Numbered from the stretch's first letter, positions 1 to 11,602 are shown. The stretch: DNA of 64,000 nt from Scylla paramamosain (GCF_035594125.1 NC_087151.1:20413253-20477252), one strand, 5' to 3'. Translations and numbers: made by a program. Notes: a model not told the origin generated them from the sequence alone.

Positions 1-491
1 CATGACATTTCCAGTTAGGTGGGCAGTTGTACATGGTGTATTCTCATGACTGATATGTGTTTACTAAAGAGAAGTTAAGCAAAACGTTTCAGATCTGCAG
101 GATTTTAGTCTTCATACACAAGTTGTATTTGTTATGTATCTCTCTTATGGCCATTGTTCTTTATCTCAAAACTGTTCATCTGCATCTTCACTCTCCTCTT
201 CGTCTCCTTTGTGCCTTGTGTGCCAGTACAGCCCGGAGTGCTGCTCTTCGGCTTATGAAGAGGATTTTGTCAGGTTGAGACATGGGTAATTGTTTCTATA
301 CTACATTTAAAATATAGAAATTAGGTTTTTATTCTTGTCATATACCTATCTGAAGAGGTAAAACTGCCAACATGCCTAGCTTTTAAATATTGTATTATTC
401 GTACTTGAATATCTTACTGCTGATGTTATTAATGAAACAAAATATGCAAAGCATGAACATAGCCCATTGATTAATTATATTTTATATTTAG
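1..491. other. Upstream region of the DUF4806-type gene, no coding exon recognised
   Basis: This holds short chance ORFs only. A GT dinucleotide in GGGTAATT near 285 could be a splice donor of a 5' untranslated exon, but the ATG next to it is out of frame with exon 1 of the downstream gene, so I do not call it coding. The stretch just before 492 (TTTATATTTAG) is a usable 3' splice site. No promoter motif could be assigned. Confidence 0.4.
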
Positions 492-688
492 AATGTGGAA
501 ACGAGCAGTTTGGTTGGAGGGTAAGAAAGAAGAAGAGGGTGTGGTGCCATCCAGCTGGGTATTAGAAGAGAACCAAACCTTGTTTTGGCCACAAGGAGTT
601 AATGCTGAGAATGCCCTTCATAATCAGCAAGAACCAGACCCTGCATCATGGAGAAAGTTTATGTTGAAAAAAGTGAAGATCACTTCTG
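492..688 (+). CDS. Exon 1 of the DUF4806-type gene
   Basis: It follows a TATTTAG acceptor; ATG is at 493-495. It reads 65 codons plus one base to the donor GTTGGT at 689. The peptide has the W/P-rich start typical of the family (MWKRAVWLEG, then SSWVLEENQTLFWPQ). The donor is weak, and an alternative exon end within about 20 bases is possible. Confidence 0.55.
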
Positions 689-865
689 GTTGGTGTTTTA
701 CTATTATCTTGCTGTTATTGGATGACGTTCACTTTCATGTTTATTCACCTCAGAAATGCTCATTTTTGTTGCCTTTTAGCTGTACCTGATTGAGATAAAT
801 GTCACAAAAATTTAGGGCTGGTAATGAAATGTTTGGCGCCTGAGATGGGCAGTGGTCGAGGTATG

Positions 866-1225
<360 letters not shown>

Positions 1226-1251
1226 AAGTATTTCAAGAAACTTCATCAACG

Positions 1252-1440
<189 letters not shown>

Positions 1441-1449
1441 TCCCCTCAG

Positions 1450-1605
1450 ATAGTTTTCAAGAATGCGATACCTACCATCTGACATCTACGGTGGAGAGTT
1501 CTGAGAGCAACAGTGATCCTGATGAAGGTCTACTCATGAGAAAAAGGAGAAAACGTTGTAAGAAAAATCTGCCTGATGACTTTGTCAGCAGTGAAAACTT
1601 ACATG
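1450..1605 (+). CDS. Exon 2 of the DUF4806-type gene
   Basis: The acceptor CCCCTCAG precedes 1450 and the donor GTAGGC follows 1605. Joined in phase to exon 1 it reads a Ser/Glu/Asp-rich segment ([13 protein letters not shown]) followed by a basic cluster ([11 protein letters not shown]) that could act as a nuclear localisation signal. Confidence 0.6.
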
Positions 1606-1947
1606 GTAGGCATACCTGGTCATATTTGAAAACAATTTATGAAAGAAGAAAATCATAACAGTGAATACAACAGCAATACTATTGTTCATTAATAATTAGA
1701 TTGACAAACTGAGAGAACTGAGAGGTGGGGGATAGCTGGGAAAACACAAAGTGGTTTGGTTAGCAAATTTCTTCAATCTCATTTTTGTCTACAAAGTGTC
1801 TGACTGTAAACATTTACAGGTGAAGGGTTTCCCCGGACTATTCACTGACTCCTTTTATTTGTCTTTGACAGCCCCCAACACCAAGCCCTTTCACAGTTTT
1901 TTTTTTTTTTTTTCGTGTCTTTGTAATATGTAATGATTTTTCCACAG

Positions 1948-2100
1948 AAGCTGTCCACATGAAGCCAGCCTCACAGAAGCCACAGGTCACAACCTCTCAA
2001 GATAAGGTAGCTTCTGACCCTTGTAATGACCCTTGTAATGACAATCAAAAGAATCACAAAGGTAGCCAGGAAGATGCTGAATCCAGCTTCCTTCTAACTA
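1948..2100 (+). CDS. Exon 3 of the DUF4806-type gene
   Basis: The acceptor TTTTTCCACAG and the strong donor GTAAGT bracket 1948-2100. The phase matches exons 2 and 4. The peptide is hydrophilic linker (KPASQKPQVTTSQDK, then CNDPCNDNQKN). It is too short to show up as a long ORF. Confidence 0.6.
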
Positions 2101-2242
2101 GTAAGTTCTAATCCTTATCACTATGAGGAATTGTATGTAGTGATTAGTACCCAAAATGACAAAGTTGAACATAACAATATTAAGTACATAGACCTAGTTG
2201 ATATACCCTGGAACATTATTGCACTGTTATATTCATTACGTA

Positions 2243-2678
2243 TTAGGCTCCGTCCACACTAGCGGGTAAATCCCTCCGGGCACACAGAAGCTTACGTCCA
2301 CGTGGCAATGCCTGCCTGCCTAGGCCCCTTGAGCCCCAGTCAAGAGACGAGCACCCGTGCAGTCAGGCAGAGGATCTCTTTAATCTGATGAAGACTGCGG
2401 TACGACAACATGAGACCACTGATTCTAGCCGGATGGAGGGGTAGACATGACCATCTGGTGTAGCCGTATGTACTTCCCTGGCAAACTGACAGCCATGGAT
2501 CCAAAGCTCCCAATGTACCTTGTATGTCTGGCAGTGGTGTACTGCCAGGTGCAACGGGCTATGCCCGATGAAATTCCTCATCTTCTGTCACAAGCAGTTT
2601 ATTCGTCTTTTGCAAAAGTGGAGAAAATGTCGGCGGGCAAACAACTCGCTTCTGCCCGCTAGAGTGGATGGAGCCTTA
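2243..2678. mobile_element. PIF/Harbinger-type MITE with TTA target duplication
   Basis: The element 2246-2675 (430 bp) starts GGCTCCGTCCACACTAGCGG and ends with the near-complement GCTAGAGTGGATGGAGCC, flanked by TTA at 2243-2245 and 2676-2678. A TTA/TAA target site and GG...CC ends are the hallmarks of PIF/Harbinger elements. Internal ORFs of about 70 codons on both strands show no recognisable transposase motif, so it is non-autonomous. It lies in intron 3. Confidence 0.75.
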
Positions 2679-2794
2679 TATTGCATGGCATAGTAGGTAG
2701 TTTCCCACAACCATTTTCAGTTTCTCAATTTTCTAAATATTTAACCCAACTGTCCTTTATATATATGTTTTTTTTTTTTTTTTTTTTTTTTTTT

Positions 2795-3400
2795 CACATC
2801 TTGGCCACTACGCTTGTTAATGACACTGGCCTATAGTTTAACGGATCCTCTTTACTGCCACCTTTAAAATTGGTTTGATGGTTGCCCTCTTCCAATCCAC
2901 TGGTATTTTCCCGGCCCTGTGCCAGTGAGACATATCAAGTTACTCAATTTACCCGCTAATTGTTGTATGCACTCTTTTAGCACCCAATTTGATACCCCAT
3001 TTGGCCCTCCTCACTTTCTTGCATCCAGTTCCTCCAATAGTTTTATAATTTCCTCTGTTAATGTTTGTACCCTTTCCAGTGCCCTTCCAGCCACTGACAC
3101 TGTATCTATCTCAGCAAACTCCCTCTCCCTTGTGAACACACTTTAGAAACATTTATTTAATACTTCTACTACCTCATTAATATTACCAAACATTTCACCA
3201 TTCACTTTAACTTTCAGAATCTCATCTCTATTTTTCAGTTTCTTATTTAAAAACTCATAATCACTTATCTACAATATTTTTCTCAAACTTCTTTTTTTCC
3301 TGCCTTCTTATTTTGACATATTAATCTCTCTTCCTTTTGTACTCATTCCATAAATCTCCACTACTGTTCCTTGTCCATTTATGCTATGCCCACTCCTTAA
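2795..3400 (-). pseudogene. CR1/L2-like reverse transcriptase fragment
   Basis: Read on the minus strand, the block encodes broken pieces of a reverse transcriptase: LLEELDARK, NGVSNWVLKECIQQLA, VDWKRATIKPI and SKEDPLNYRPVSLTSVVAKM. Frameshifts and stops separate them. The pieces match the RT family seen at 9.5-15.2 kb. It is an old 5'-truncated insertion in intron 3; a poly(T) tract at 2770-2794 precedes it. Confidence 0.7.
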
Positions 3401-3525
3401 CTTGCATGGCTTCTGCACACTTTGTTATACCACTCTTCTCTTGATGTGTGTGTGTGTGTATTTTATTTTTCTTGTAATTGGGAAGTTATTTAGCATCCTC
3501 AGTTATGTATTATTTTTTCTTATAG

Positions 3526-3968
3526 AATTTCAGAAGCGAGTGTTACAACTTCTGCTGGACATCAGGAAAACTGTTTCGGATACGAGCACATGTGGTGGTA
3601 AACCAGCTGACACAGCTTGTACTCTTACAATCAAACGGAATAATTCCCTGGAAGAAGTGCAGAATCTAGAGGATGAATTGGTTAATCCCAGTTATTTCAT
3701 GTAAGTGTGCAACCAGTGCGTCCGCATAGGTGGCTATAATAAGAGAGATATGGTCTCTAATTTGATGTGCAGGTTTATGACCAAAAACCTCATGTGTCAG
3801 TATAACATGCTTGGGCAGAGAGGCAAGTTGTCTTTTAGAAAAACAAAGTTATACAATGTGATTCAGGAGAGCGTGCTTAAAAAGTTCTCAGATTCAAATG
3901 TGACAGAAATACAAATGATAGTTGCAGCAAAATTGCGTAATGCTCCAAAATTGAAAAATGAAAATTAG
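3526..3968 (+). CDS. Exon 4 of the DUF4806-type gene, carrying the DUF4806 core and an in-frame stop
   Basis: The acceptor TTCTTATAG precedes 3526. The frame is open to TAA 3702-3704 (after NPSYFM) and then from GTG 3705 to TAG 3966. The second part has the domain signature: IGG near its start, LMCRFMT, GQRGKLSFRKTKL, then VIQESVLKKF and a C-terminal amphipathic segment. The bases at the stop (ATGTAAGT) are also a near-perfect splice donor. Confidence 0.6.
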
Positions 3969-4056
3969 CTGATGTAAAATGGTACTTACAATCAGTTAAG
4001 ATCTACAAGAATGTTAAAACAAACCAATCTTTGTCTCATGCATGACCTTGGTGAAG

Positions 4057-4273
4057 TAAAGTATTTTCATACCAAGATGAACTGCAATAGTGCAGTGAAA
4101 AATCTAGTCATACCCACTGCCACCAGGAGTCTAACCCGGGTCTCTTGAGTGAGAGCCAGACAGCAAGACCACTACACCACTGTGGTGTAGGGGTCTTGCT
4201 GCCTGGCTCTCACTCAAGAGACCCGGGTTCGACTTCTGGTGGCAGTGGGTATGACTAGATAAAGTATTTTCAT
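4057..4273. mobile_element. Head-to-head tRNA-derived SINE dimer with 14-bp target duplication
   Basis: Arms 4103-4180 and 4182-4259 are inverted repeats with only a few mismatches, meeting at GACCACTACACCAC/TGTGGTGTAG. Each arm contains a tRNA-like body with the sequence CTGGCTCTCACTCAAGAGAC followed by CCCGGGTTCGA, which resembles a tRNA-Glu(CTC) anticodon region and B box. The whole unit 4071-4259 is flanked by the direct repeat TAAAGTATTTTCAT at 4057-4070 and 4260-4273, so the dimer inserted as one piece. The acceptor stem of a working tRNA is absent. Confidence 0.7.
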
Positions 4274-4461
4274 TTTGTATGTTACTAAAAAAATGCTGGT
4301 AAATTTATCTCATGACTGATTGTACACAGATGACCTTATATATTGTAACTATGTGTACATTTCCCTTCCTCCCCCCTCTCTCTCTCTCTTAAAGAAGCTC
4401 TTTTTCTATCAGAATGACAAAATTTATTGATGTGTAAACAGTATAAGGGGGGATGTTAGAG

Positions 4462-4584
4462 AAGCTTAAGAATGAAAGAACCAGGACCGCCGAGAACCGA
4501 ACCTCAGACAAGCTGTTCCTGCCACCACGCTAACCTGGTCCTGGTTCTTTCAACTTGTCGTTATGGGATTCAAGCTTAAGAATG
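4462..4584 (-). mobile_element. Short tRNA-like retroposon with 13-bp target duplication
   Basis: The body 4475-4571 (97 bp) is flanked by the direct repeat AAGCTTAAGAATG at 4462-4474 and 4572-4584. On the minus strand it contains GGTTAGCGTGGTGGCAG (A-box-like) and GAGGTTCGGTTC (B-box-like), so it is probably derived from a tRNA. It also has short inverted ends (AAGAACCAGGACC and its complement). It has no A-rich tail, which is unusual for a SINE. Confidence 0.6.
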
Positions 4585-5752
4585 GTTTTAAGATGTGGAG
4601 AGAGACTTACTGCTGTAAAATTTGAACCGATTGGGATATTACCTCATGATATTTATGTGAGATGATATTAATGATCTCAGATTATAAAAGCACACTAGTA
4701 TTATTAACAGTGATTTATTTTGTAATTTAGTAATAGATATAACATTTTAATTTATAATTTTGCTTTTGCCTACCACTTAGGTTCCCATGTATTTTTACGT
4801 AAATGAAAAAGTATGGAGCTACACAAGTATCAATTCACAAAATGCTTAATTTCATTGACAACTGTGGTCTGTATTGTTTTAAGCATATTGTGTACTTGTG
4901 GCAGGCCTGGTATTCTTTGCATATATTCCCCCTGGGGCTACATAGATACTAGAATGTAGCCCTCTCCATGTCGGCTGTGTGCCGTAAGAGGCGACTGATT
5001 CTGGCCCTGGGTGGGGATCTCTTTTACTAGCCCATAGCAGGTCTTTTTACCGCTTGACATATTTTCCCTTCTCATTTCCCTTTGCTTTCTGTCCATTTTC
5101 TTTTACGTTCTCTTACTTTTCCGAGTGGTGGGCTGACTCTTTGTCAGAGTGAGGGTTGGTGTCCTTTACTTCCCATAGCCATTTCTGTCTTTCTCTTGTT
5201 CTATATACCTCTACTGTTTAGGGTGACACTAGGCTGGGGATCTGCCCATTCTTCTCTACCTTTTATAGTCCCACTTGTGGCACATGCCCAGGGATAATGC
5301 TAGGCACAAGTGCCATGGGAACCCATTTATTGAGTCGTGGCCCGGGATGGCGGATGGTCACCCTCACAGTTCAAGGGTGGTTTCTGCTGTTCTGGACCAT
5401 GGCATGGGGAGGTAATGCATAGGAGCAGGTGTCAGGCTATGGATGGATTGTGGCTAAACAAAGTTTTAATTTTTTGTATTACTGGGATCATCCATTTATA
5501 TATTGCAGTTATTCGTCAGTCAAGTCAGATATCTTGAAAGCCTTTATATATAAAAATGCAAGCACTAACTTTTTTTTTTTTTCATAAAATATGGAAATTA
5601 TTTTGGTTTTGATATTTTTACAAGGATGAAGATTATTAAATTCATGAAAAAGTGTAAGACTGAAGAATATATATATACACACTTTCTGTATTACTTGTAT
5701 TTTTTACATGCCTACCTTGTATTCTGAAATTGCACAGTACTATGGTTGCATT
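4585..5752. other. Intergenic stretch, unclassified
   Basis: I see no convincing gene. About 4910-5460 is less AT-rich than its surroundings and contains several short ORFs (65-72 codons) without recognisable motifs; it may be a mobile element that I cannot classify. The rest is AT-rich with short T and A tracts. Confidence 0.35.
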
Positions 5753-5954
5753 CAACAAGTGTGAAGGCTGCATTATCGTGCTCTACCAGCCTGCCTGTCA
5801 ACAATGTGCGGTCTCGTAAAGGATATGTTTCTGTTTATAATAGCCTATTCGACTATAGCTTACGTAAATGATACAGAAACATATACTGAGAGACTGGATG
5901 CACTGATGACATGCAGATTACCAGAGCACGATAATGCAGCCTTCAAACTTGTTG
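5753..5954. mobile_element. Foldback (MITE-like) element with 32-bp terminal inverted repeats
   Basis: The arm 5753-5784 starts CAACAAGTGTGAAGGCTGCA and is complementary, with one mismatch, to 5923-5954. The loop of about 138 bp has no coding signal. No clear target duplication is visible, so the superfamily is unknown. Confidence 0.55.
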
Positions 5955-6019
5955 GAATCAACTACAAAAGCTCAGATAATTTACGGATAAAAAAACACAT
6001 GGATTATTCCACCAGATAT

Positions 6020-6172
6020 TACCGTGTATTACACGTGAATTTGTACACGTGTATTCCACGTGTTCATTTTCACGTGAATTCGATTTTGCATTTTCCATCA
6101 AATATCCATGAGTAATCCACGTGCAGGATCCACGTGTATTCCACGTGAATTACGTGACATTTGCCCACTGGG
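6020..6172. mobile_element. End of a DNA transposon with clustered CACGTG repeats
   Basis: Seven perfect CACGTG palindromes occur between 6032 and 6147, mostly in the context ATTCCACGTGAAT. The block ends TTGCCCACTGGG exactly where a Jockey-like retrotransposon resumes, which suggests a transposon terminus with subterminal repeats. The opposite end was not identified. Confidence 0.35.
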
Positions 6173-7832
6173 AAAGCAATAGGACGGTAGTTTGAGGGAT
6201 TAGAACGGTCACCCTTTTTAGGAACAGGTTGAATGTAGGCAAACTTCCAGCAAGAAGGAAAGGTAGATGTTGACAGACAGAGCTGAAAGAGTTTGACTAG
6301 GCAAGGTGCAAGCACGGAGGCACAGTTTCGGAGAACAATAGGAGGGACCCCATCAGGTCCATAAGCCTTCCGAGGGTTTAGGCCAGTGAGGGCATGGAAA
6401 ACATCATTGTGAAGAATTTTAATACGTGGCATGAAGTAGTCAGAGGGTGGAGGAGAGGGAGGAACAAGCCCAGAATCGTCCAAGGTAGAGTTTTTAGCAA
6501 AGGTTTGAGCAAAGAGTTCAGCTTTAGAAATAGATGTGATAGCAGTGGTGCCATCTGGTTGAAGTAGAGGAGGGAAAGAAGAAGCAAAGTTATTGGAGAT
6601 ATTTTTGGCTAGATGCCAGAAATCACGAGGGGAGTTAGATCTTGAAAGGTTTTGACATTTTCTGTTAATGAAGGAGTTTTTGGCTAGTTGGAGAACAGAC
6701 TTGGCATGGTTCCGGGCAGAAATATAAAGTGCATGAGATTCTGGTGATTTAAGGCTTAAGTACCTTTTGTGGGCCACCTATCTATCATGTATAGCACGAG
6801 AACAAGCTGTGTTAAACCAAGGTTTAGAAAGTTTAGGACGAGAAAAAGAGTGAGGAATGTACGCCTCCATGCCAGACACTATCACCTCTGTTATGCGAGA
6901 TTCTGGTGATGGAAGGCTTAAGTACCTTTTGTGGGCCACCTATCTATCATGTATAGCACGAGAACAAGCTGTGTTAAACCAAGGTTTAGAAAGTTTAGGA
7001 CGAGAAAAAGAGTAAGGAATGTACGCCTCCATGCCAGACACTATCACCTCTGTTATGCGCTCAGCACACAAAGACGGGTCTCTGACACGGAAGCAGTAGT
7101 CATTCCAAGGAAAATCAGCAAAATACCTCCTCAGGTCCCCCCAACTGGCAGAGGCAAAACGCCAGAGACACCTTCGCTTAGGGGGATCCTGAGGAGGGAT
7201 TGGAGCGATTCAGTAAGTAAGTAAGAGTAAGATTCAAGAGCGTGGGCACGAGAGCAGGTTAAGTCATTGCGCACATAAACGCAGCATCCAGCTTTGGATC
7301 GAAAATGAGGGTAGAGAAAGTAGGAGGAAACAGAAAAGGGGCTACTGTCAGTTGCCTCAGACACCTGAGTTTCAGTGAGGAAAAGAAGATGAGGTTTAGA
7401 AGAGGAGAGGTGGTGTTCTACAGATTGAAAATTAGATCTTAGACCGCGAATGTTGCAGAAGTTAATGAAGAAAAAGTTGAGGGGGGTGTCAAGACACTTA
7501 GGGTCGTCGACAGAAAGGCAGTCCGACCTGGGGACATTTATGGTCTCCTCCCCAGATGGGGACTCCGAGGCTGGTTAGGAGTCGCCACGATGATTTTAAA
7601 AGTTTTGAGTGAAGGGTGTGTGTGTTATTAGGTGCTTGTAGTTTTGTGTGGAGGAAGAGAGTTGTCTTTAGAGGGTAGGCTGTGACTGCCCCCTTGTGTT
7701 GTGAGACACAAAGGGAAACGTTCAGTGAGGTCACAGCTGGGTTTAATGAGAAGTTCACAGGACCCCCTGAACAGTGCTTTAGACCTAACTGGGAGTAATT
7801 ATCGTTTCGGCAGGTGTCTACTGACTCCTCCT
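6173..7832 (-). mobile_element. Jockey-like retrotransposon, 5' part, copy 1
   Basis: Minus-strand copy of the family best seen at 26.4-29.1 kb. It retains the 5' UTR (right end, with GGTTTAATGAGAAGTTC on the plus strand), part of the endonuclease and the start of the RT ([31 protein letters not shown]). It breaks off at 6173, inside the RT. Two rearrangements are visible: a 162-bp tandem duplication (6735-6896 and 6897-7058) and an internal deletion near 7210-7230 that removes several hundred bases relative to the copy at 26-29 kb and leaves AAGTAAGTAAGAGTAA filler. It cannot be active. Confidence 0.85.
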
Positions 7833-7836
7833 AATA

Positions 7837-8255
<419 letters not shown>

Positions 8256-8259
8256 CAAA

Positions 8260-9200
8260 GAAAATAGTCTTGTAATTCACCTTTCTTGGCAGCTATTTTT
8301 GCCAGGGAATTGGCTATGACCTCTATTATTGTAGTCATGGCCTCCATGCAGGTGCTGAAAACATAGTTCATTACTTCCAGTTTGTCGCCAAACTTATCCA
8401 GTTAATCCATTATGTTCCTTGTCTTAGTGAGAATGCCTTGTTGGATCTCCAACATCTGAGTAACTGCCAGACCTGCCCTGTTTGTGTATCACCTGCTTGA
8501 AGCATTCAGCAGGTGTGGCTGAATGATGGGGCAAAACATACTCTTCCATGCTTCCCTCTTCACCCATAAAACTGAAAGTAATAAAGTATCATCAATATGT
8601 AATACAGATTCATGGTAACAAGGAAGAATCCAGCTAACACACCCAGTAAAAATCAAAATAATATTATATTTTAGAAGATAATCAAACCATGATGATTACA
8701 TATAATTTTTACTTATGAGCCCTTGAAGTCAGCTGGAGAGAAACTGCAAGATCATAAGGAGAGATATGAATAATGTTGATAAAAGGTAATACACCAATGA
8801 TTCGCATCTGTACATTCAGACTATATTAATTGGAAAAGACATGGGATGCAGTACTTACATAAGAGATATACAAAGCACATATACTGACAAGAACCAATTA
8901 ACTTTACTGGTTGATATATTACACAACAATGAGGACACAAACCATTTGTAGGAGGGATAGTATACTAATTTCTTTAAAAATCTAATAAAAGCTAGCTAAA
9001 TGAGCATATACCTAATTCAATGCAGAGCCTATTGAACAGGATATGAATAGATAATATATTGACATAATTAAGGCAAGATGCATAAATTAATTACTTCTTA
9101 TTTGCTTGAAATGCCCACTCCTGTTGAATCCAGATACTGTGTCACTGACTCCTGTGCACCTGTCAGTTTTAGCAGTGTGCCTGTCCCTCCACCTACAGGA
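8260..9200 (-). pseudogene. Probable minus-strand gene remnant with two exon-like blocks
   Basis: Read on the minus strand, 9200 to about 9088 follows a CCTGTAG acceptor and reads GGGTGTLLKLTGAQESVTQY before a TAA. A second block from 8576 down to 8270 follows a TTATTACTTTCAG acceptor; it reads FMGEEGSMEEYVLPHHSATP, then needs a frame change and passes one stop to read LQMLEIQQGILTKTRN and MEAMTTIIEVIANSLAKI. The last part is a leucine/isoleucine-rich helix like the C-terminal coiled coil of Myb/SANT-like proteins linked to Harbinger elements. That family call is tentative. Frameshift and stops indicate a pseudogene. Confidence 0.35.
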
Positions 9201-9474
9201 AATTCAGAGTACTGTTAATAAGAAACATAAAACTTAATTATAAAACTTAATTATCTATTAATAGCTAAACAAAAATGTGTAACCTAATCTTGATATGTAT
9301 GGTGGGGCACATACACTACTTTCCTGAGTTTTTTGCTTGCTTTCTTCCTAAGACATAGTACTAAACTCAAGGATCGTGAAGCTTGAGGTACTGAAAACAC
9401 TGAAAAGCTCTTATTTGCTGGCACATGAAGAAGCTGACTTTTCCCCCACTTTACTCCCTTATCTCAAAATACAG

Positions 9475-11600
9475 TATCTGTGTGTATTTACCTAGTTGTG
9501 AAACATAGGACAAGAGCCACACTAGGTTCATGCTGTCCCATCTCCATATTGACTTTTATCCTAATTTTCTTCAAATTTATGGACTCTCTTGGTACACACA
9601 GTTTCATCAATAAGTTCATTCCACACTGCTATGCTTCTGTGGGGAAAGCTATGTTTCTTGATGTCTCTTCTGCAAACATTCCTTATCAATTTCCTTCCAT
9701 ATCCTCTGGTACCTCTTGTATCTGGTATCACAAGATAATCCCTATCCAACTTTTCCATCCCATCCAATATTCTATACAGTGCTATCATACCACCTCTTTC
9801 CCTCCTTCTTTCAATGTAGTCAAGCCCAATCTCATCAATCTTTCCTCACAACTGTACCTTCTTAGGCTTGTAGGGATTTTAGTTGCAGCCCTCTGAATTC
9901 TTTCTAGCTTTCTGATATCCTTCTTCAAACTTGGTGACCACACTAATGCTGTGTACTACAGTCTTGGATGTATCACTGCTGTTATTAATTTTTTGTCATA
10001 TCTTCATCAGTGTAGGTGAACACCACCTTGATGTTTCTCAGCAGATTATATGTTTCTCCATTGGTCTTGTTTACATGTTTCACAAATGACAGTTTATTAG
10101 AAATAGTTATTCCCAAATCTTTTTCTTCTGATCTTATAGTAATTTTCTAATTTTTCAAATAGCTGGTGCCTTCTGTTCTTCTTGCACTTTTTCTAAACTT
10201 CACCACACTACATTTCTGGGCATTAAACTCCATGTTCCACCTCAATGACCATTCATTTATCTTAATTAGGTCTTGATTCAGAGCTTCACAGTCTTCTTCA
10301 TTTGTTAATTTTCTCATAATTTTAGCATCATCAGCAAAGAGACTCATGTAGCTTGTCACCGTTTCTGTCATGTTGTTTACATATACGAGTATTGCAAACA
10401 TAACTGGTGCTAGTACAATCCTTATGGAACTCAACTTATTGCCTCTGATTACTGTCCTCATTTCTCTGTCCATCAAGAAATTGGTAATCCATTTATTAAT
10501 GATCTTCCCAATCTTCCTATATTTTTCAATTTCCATATTAGCATTCTGTACAGTACTTTATGAAATGCTTTTTTTCAGGTCTAAGTATATGCAAGCAGCC
10601 CATCCATCTCTCTCTTGCACTATCAAATTTATTACACAAGATCTTCCTTCTCTGAATCCAAATTGTCTCTCTGTTATCACATTGTTGTCTTCCAGGTATT
10701 TCACTCATCTGTTCTTGATGATCTTTTTGCAAATCTTTCCTACCACACTTGTCAGCAATGCTGGTGCATAGCTTAATGGGTCTTCTTTACTTCTGGCCTT
10801 TACTTCTGCCCTTGGATTAATATCTGCCCATTTCCAATCTTTAAGTACTCTTCCTTCCAACAGGATGGTGCTGATTATATTGTGTATCACTCTGGCTAGT
10901 TGTGGGATACACTTCTTTAGAATTAAGTTCGACACACCATCAGGTTCCATTGCTTTCCTTACATCCAGCTCTTCCAACATATTCTTTACTTCTGTTGATG
11001 TTACTACCTCTTTCAGACCAGTCCTTTTTTTCCATCGCTATCCTTTCTTCCCCCCAAATAATTTTTCTTAGTAAACACTGAGTGGAAGTATCTGTTGAAC
11101 ACTTCAGCCATCTCTTTTGGATCTTTGACCATTTCTTCTCTGACTTTTACTTGTGCTAATGTCTTCTTTACTCTTCAATTTTCCACTGATAAATCTATAA
11201 AACAGTTTTAGTTGGTCTTTAAATTTGTCAACAACATTCTTTTCATCATTCTTCTGCTCATCTCTACAAATTTTGGCATATTCATTCCTCTTTCTTATAT
11301 AATTGGCTCTTATTTTTCTTCCACTTGTTTCATGCTTTTTCTCTCTCAAGTCTAGCTATAGCACATCTTATTATACCAGTCCTTCTTAAATAGGTTTTCT
11401 GTTGATTTTTTAAGTACCCATTTCTCCACTCCTTTATTATAAATGTTCAGGGAGATGGTCCACTTTTCTTCTATGAGTATATCACCCGTTTGAAATACTC
11501 TGTTCCAATCCTCTTCCTTGAAATACTTCCTAAGCTGTCCAAATTTTTCTCACTGTACTTCAACTATTCTCTCCTGTAGTCTTCTTTTTCTTATGTTGCT
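9475..11600 (-). pseudogene. CR1/L2-like retrotransposon, copy b (RT and 3' end)
   Basis: Order on the minus strand: LFYRFISGKLKSKED (11.2 kb), DVRKAMEPDGVSNLILKKC (10.9 kb), LFADDAKIMRKLTNEEDCEA with the FADD catalytic motif (10.3 kb), and the C-terminal segment MIALYRILDGMEKLDRDYL with HSFPHRSIAVWNELIDE (9.6-9.8 kb). Frameshifts split the frame into at least five pieces. The 3' end carries TGTGTATTTACCTAGTTGTG on the plus strand, which recurs near 11605. Inactive. Confidence 0.78.
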
Positions 11601-11602
11601 AT

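Noticed and set aside
57..278. A 73-codon ORF upstream of the DUF4806-type gene
   Set aside because: There are no recognisable motifs, it is not in phase with exon 1, and its length is expected by chance.
4103..4571. Functional tRNA genes
   Set aside because: The tRNA-like parts lack matched acceptor stems and are flanked by target duplications, so they are retroposons.
9480..9896. Plus-strand ORFs of 90-138 codons at 9.5-15.3 kb
   Set aside because: They are antisense shadows of minus-strand retrotransposon coding sequence.
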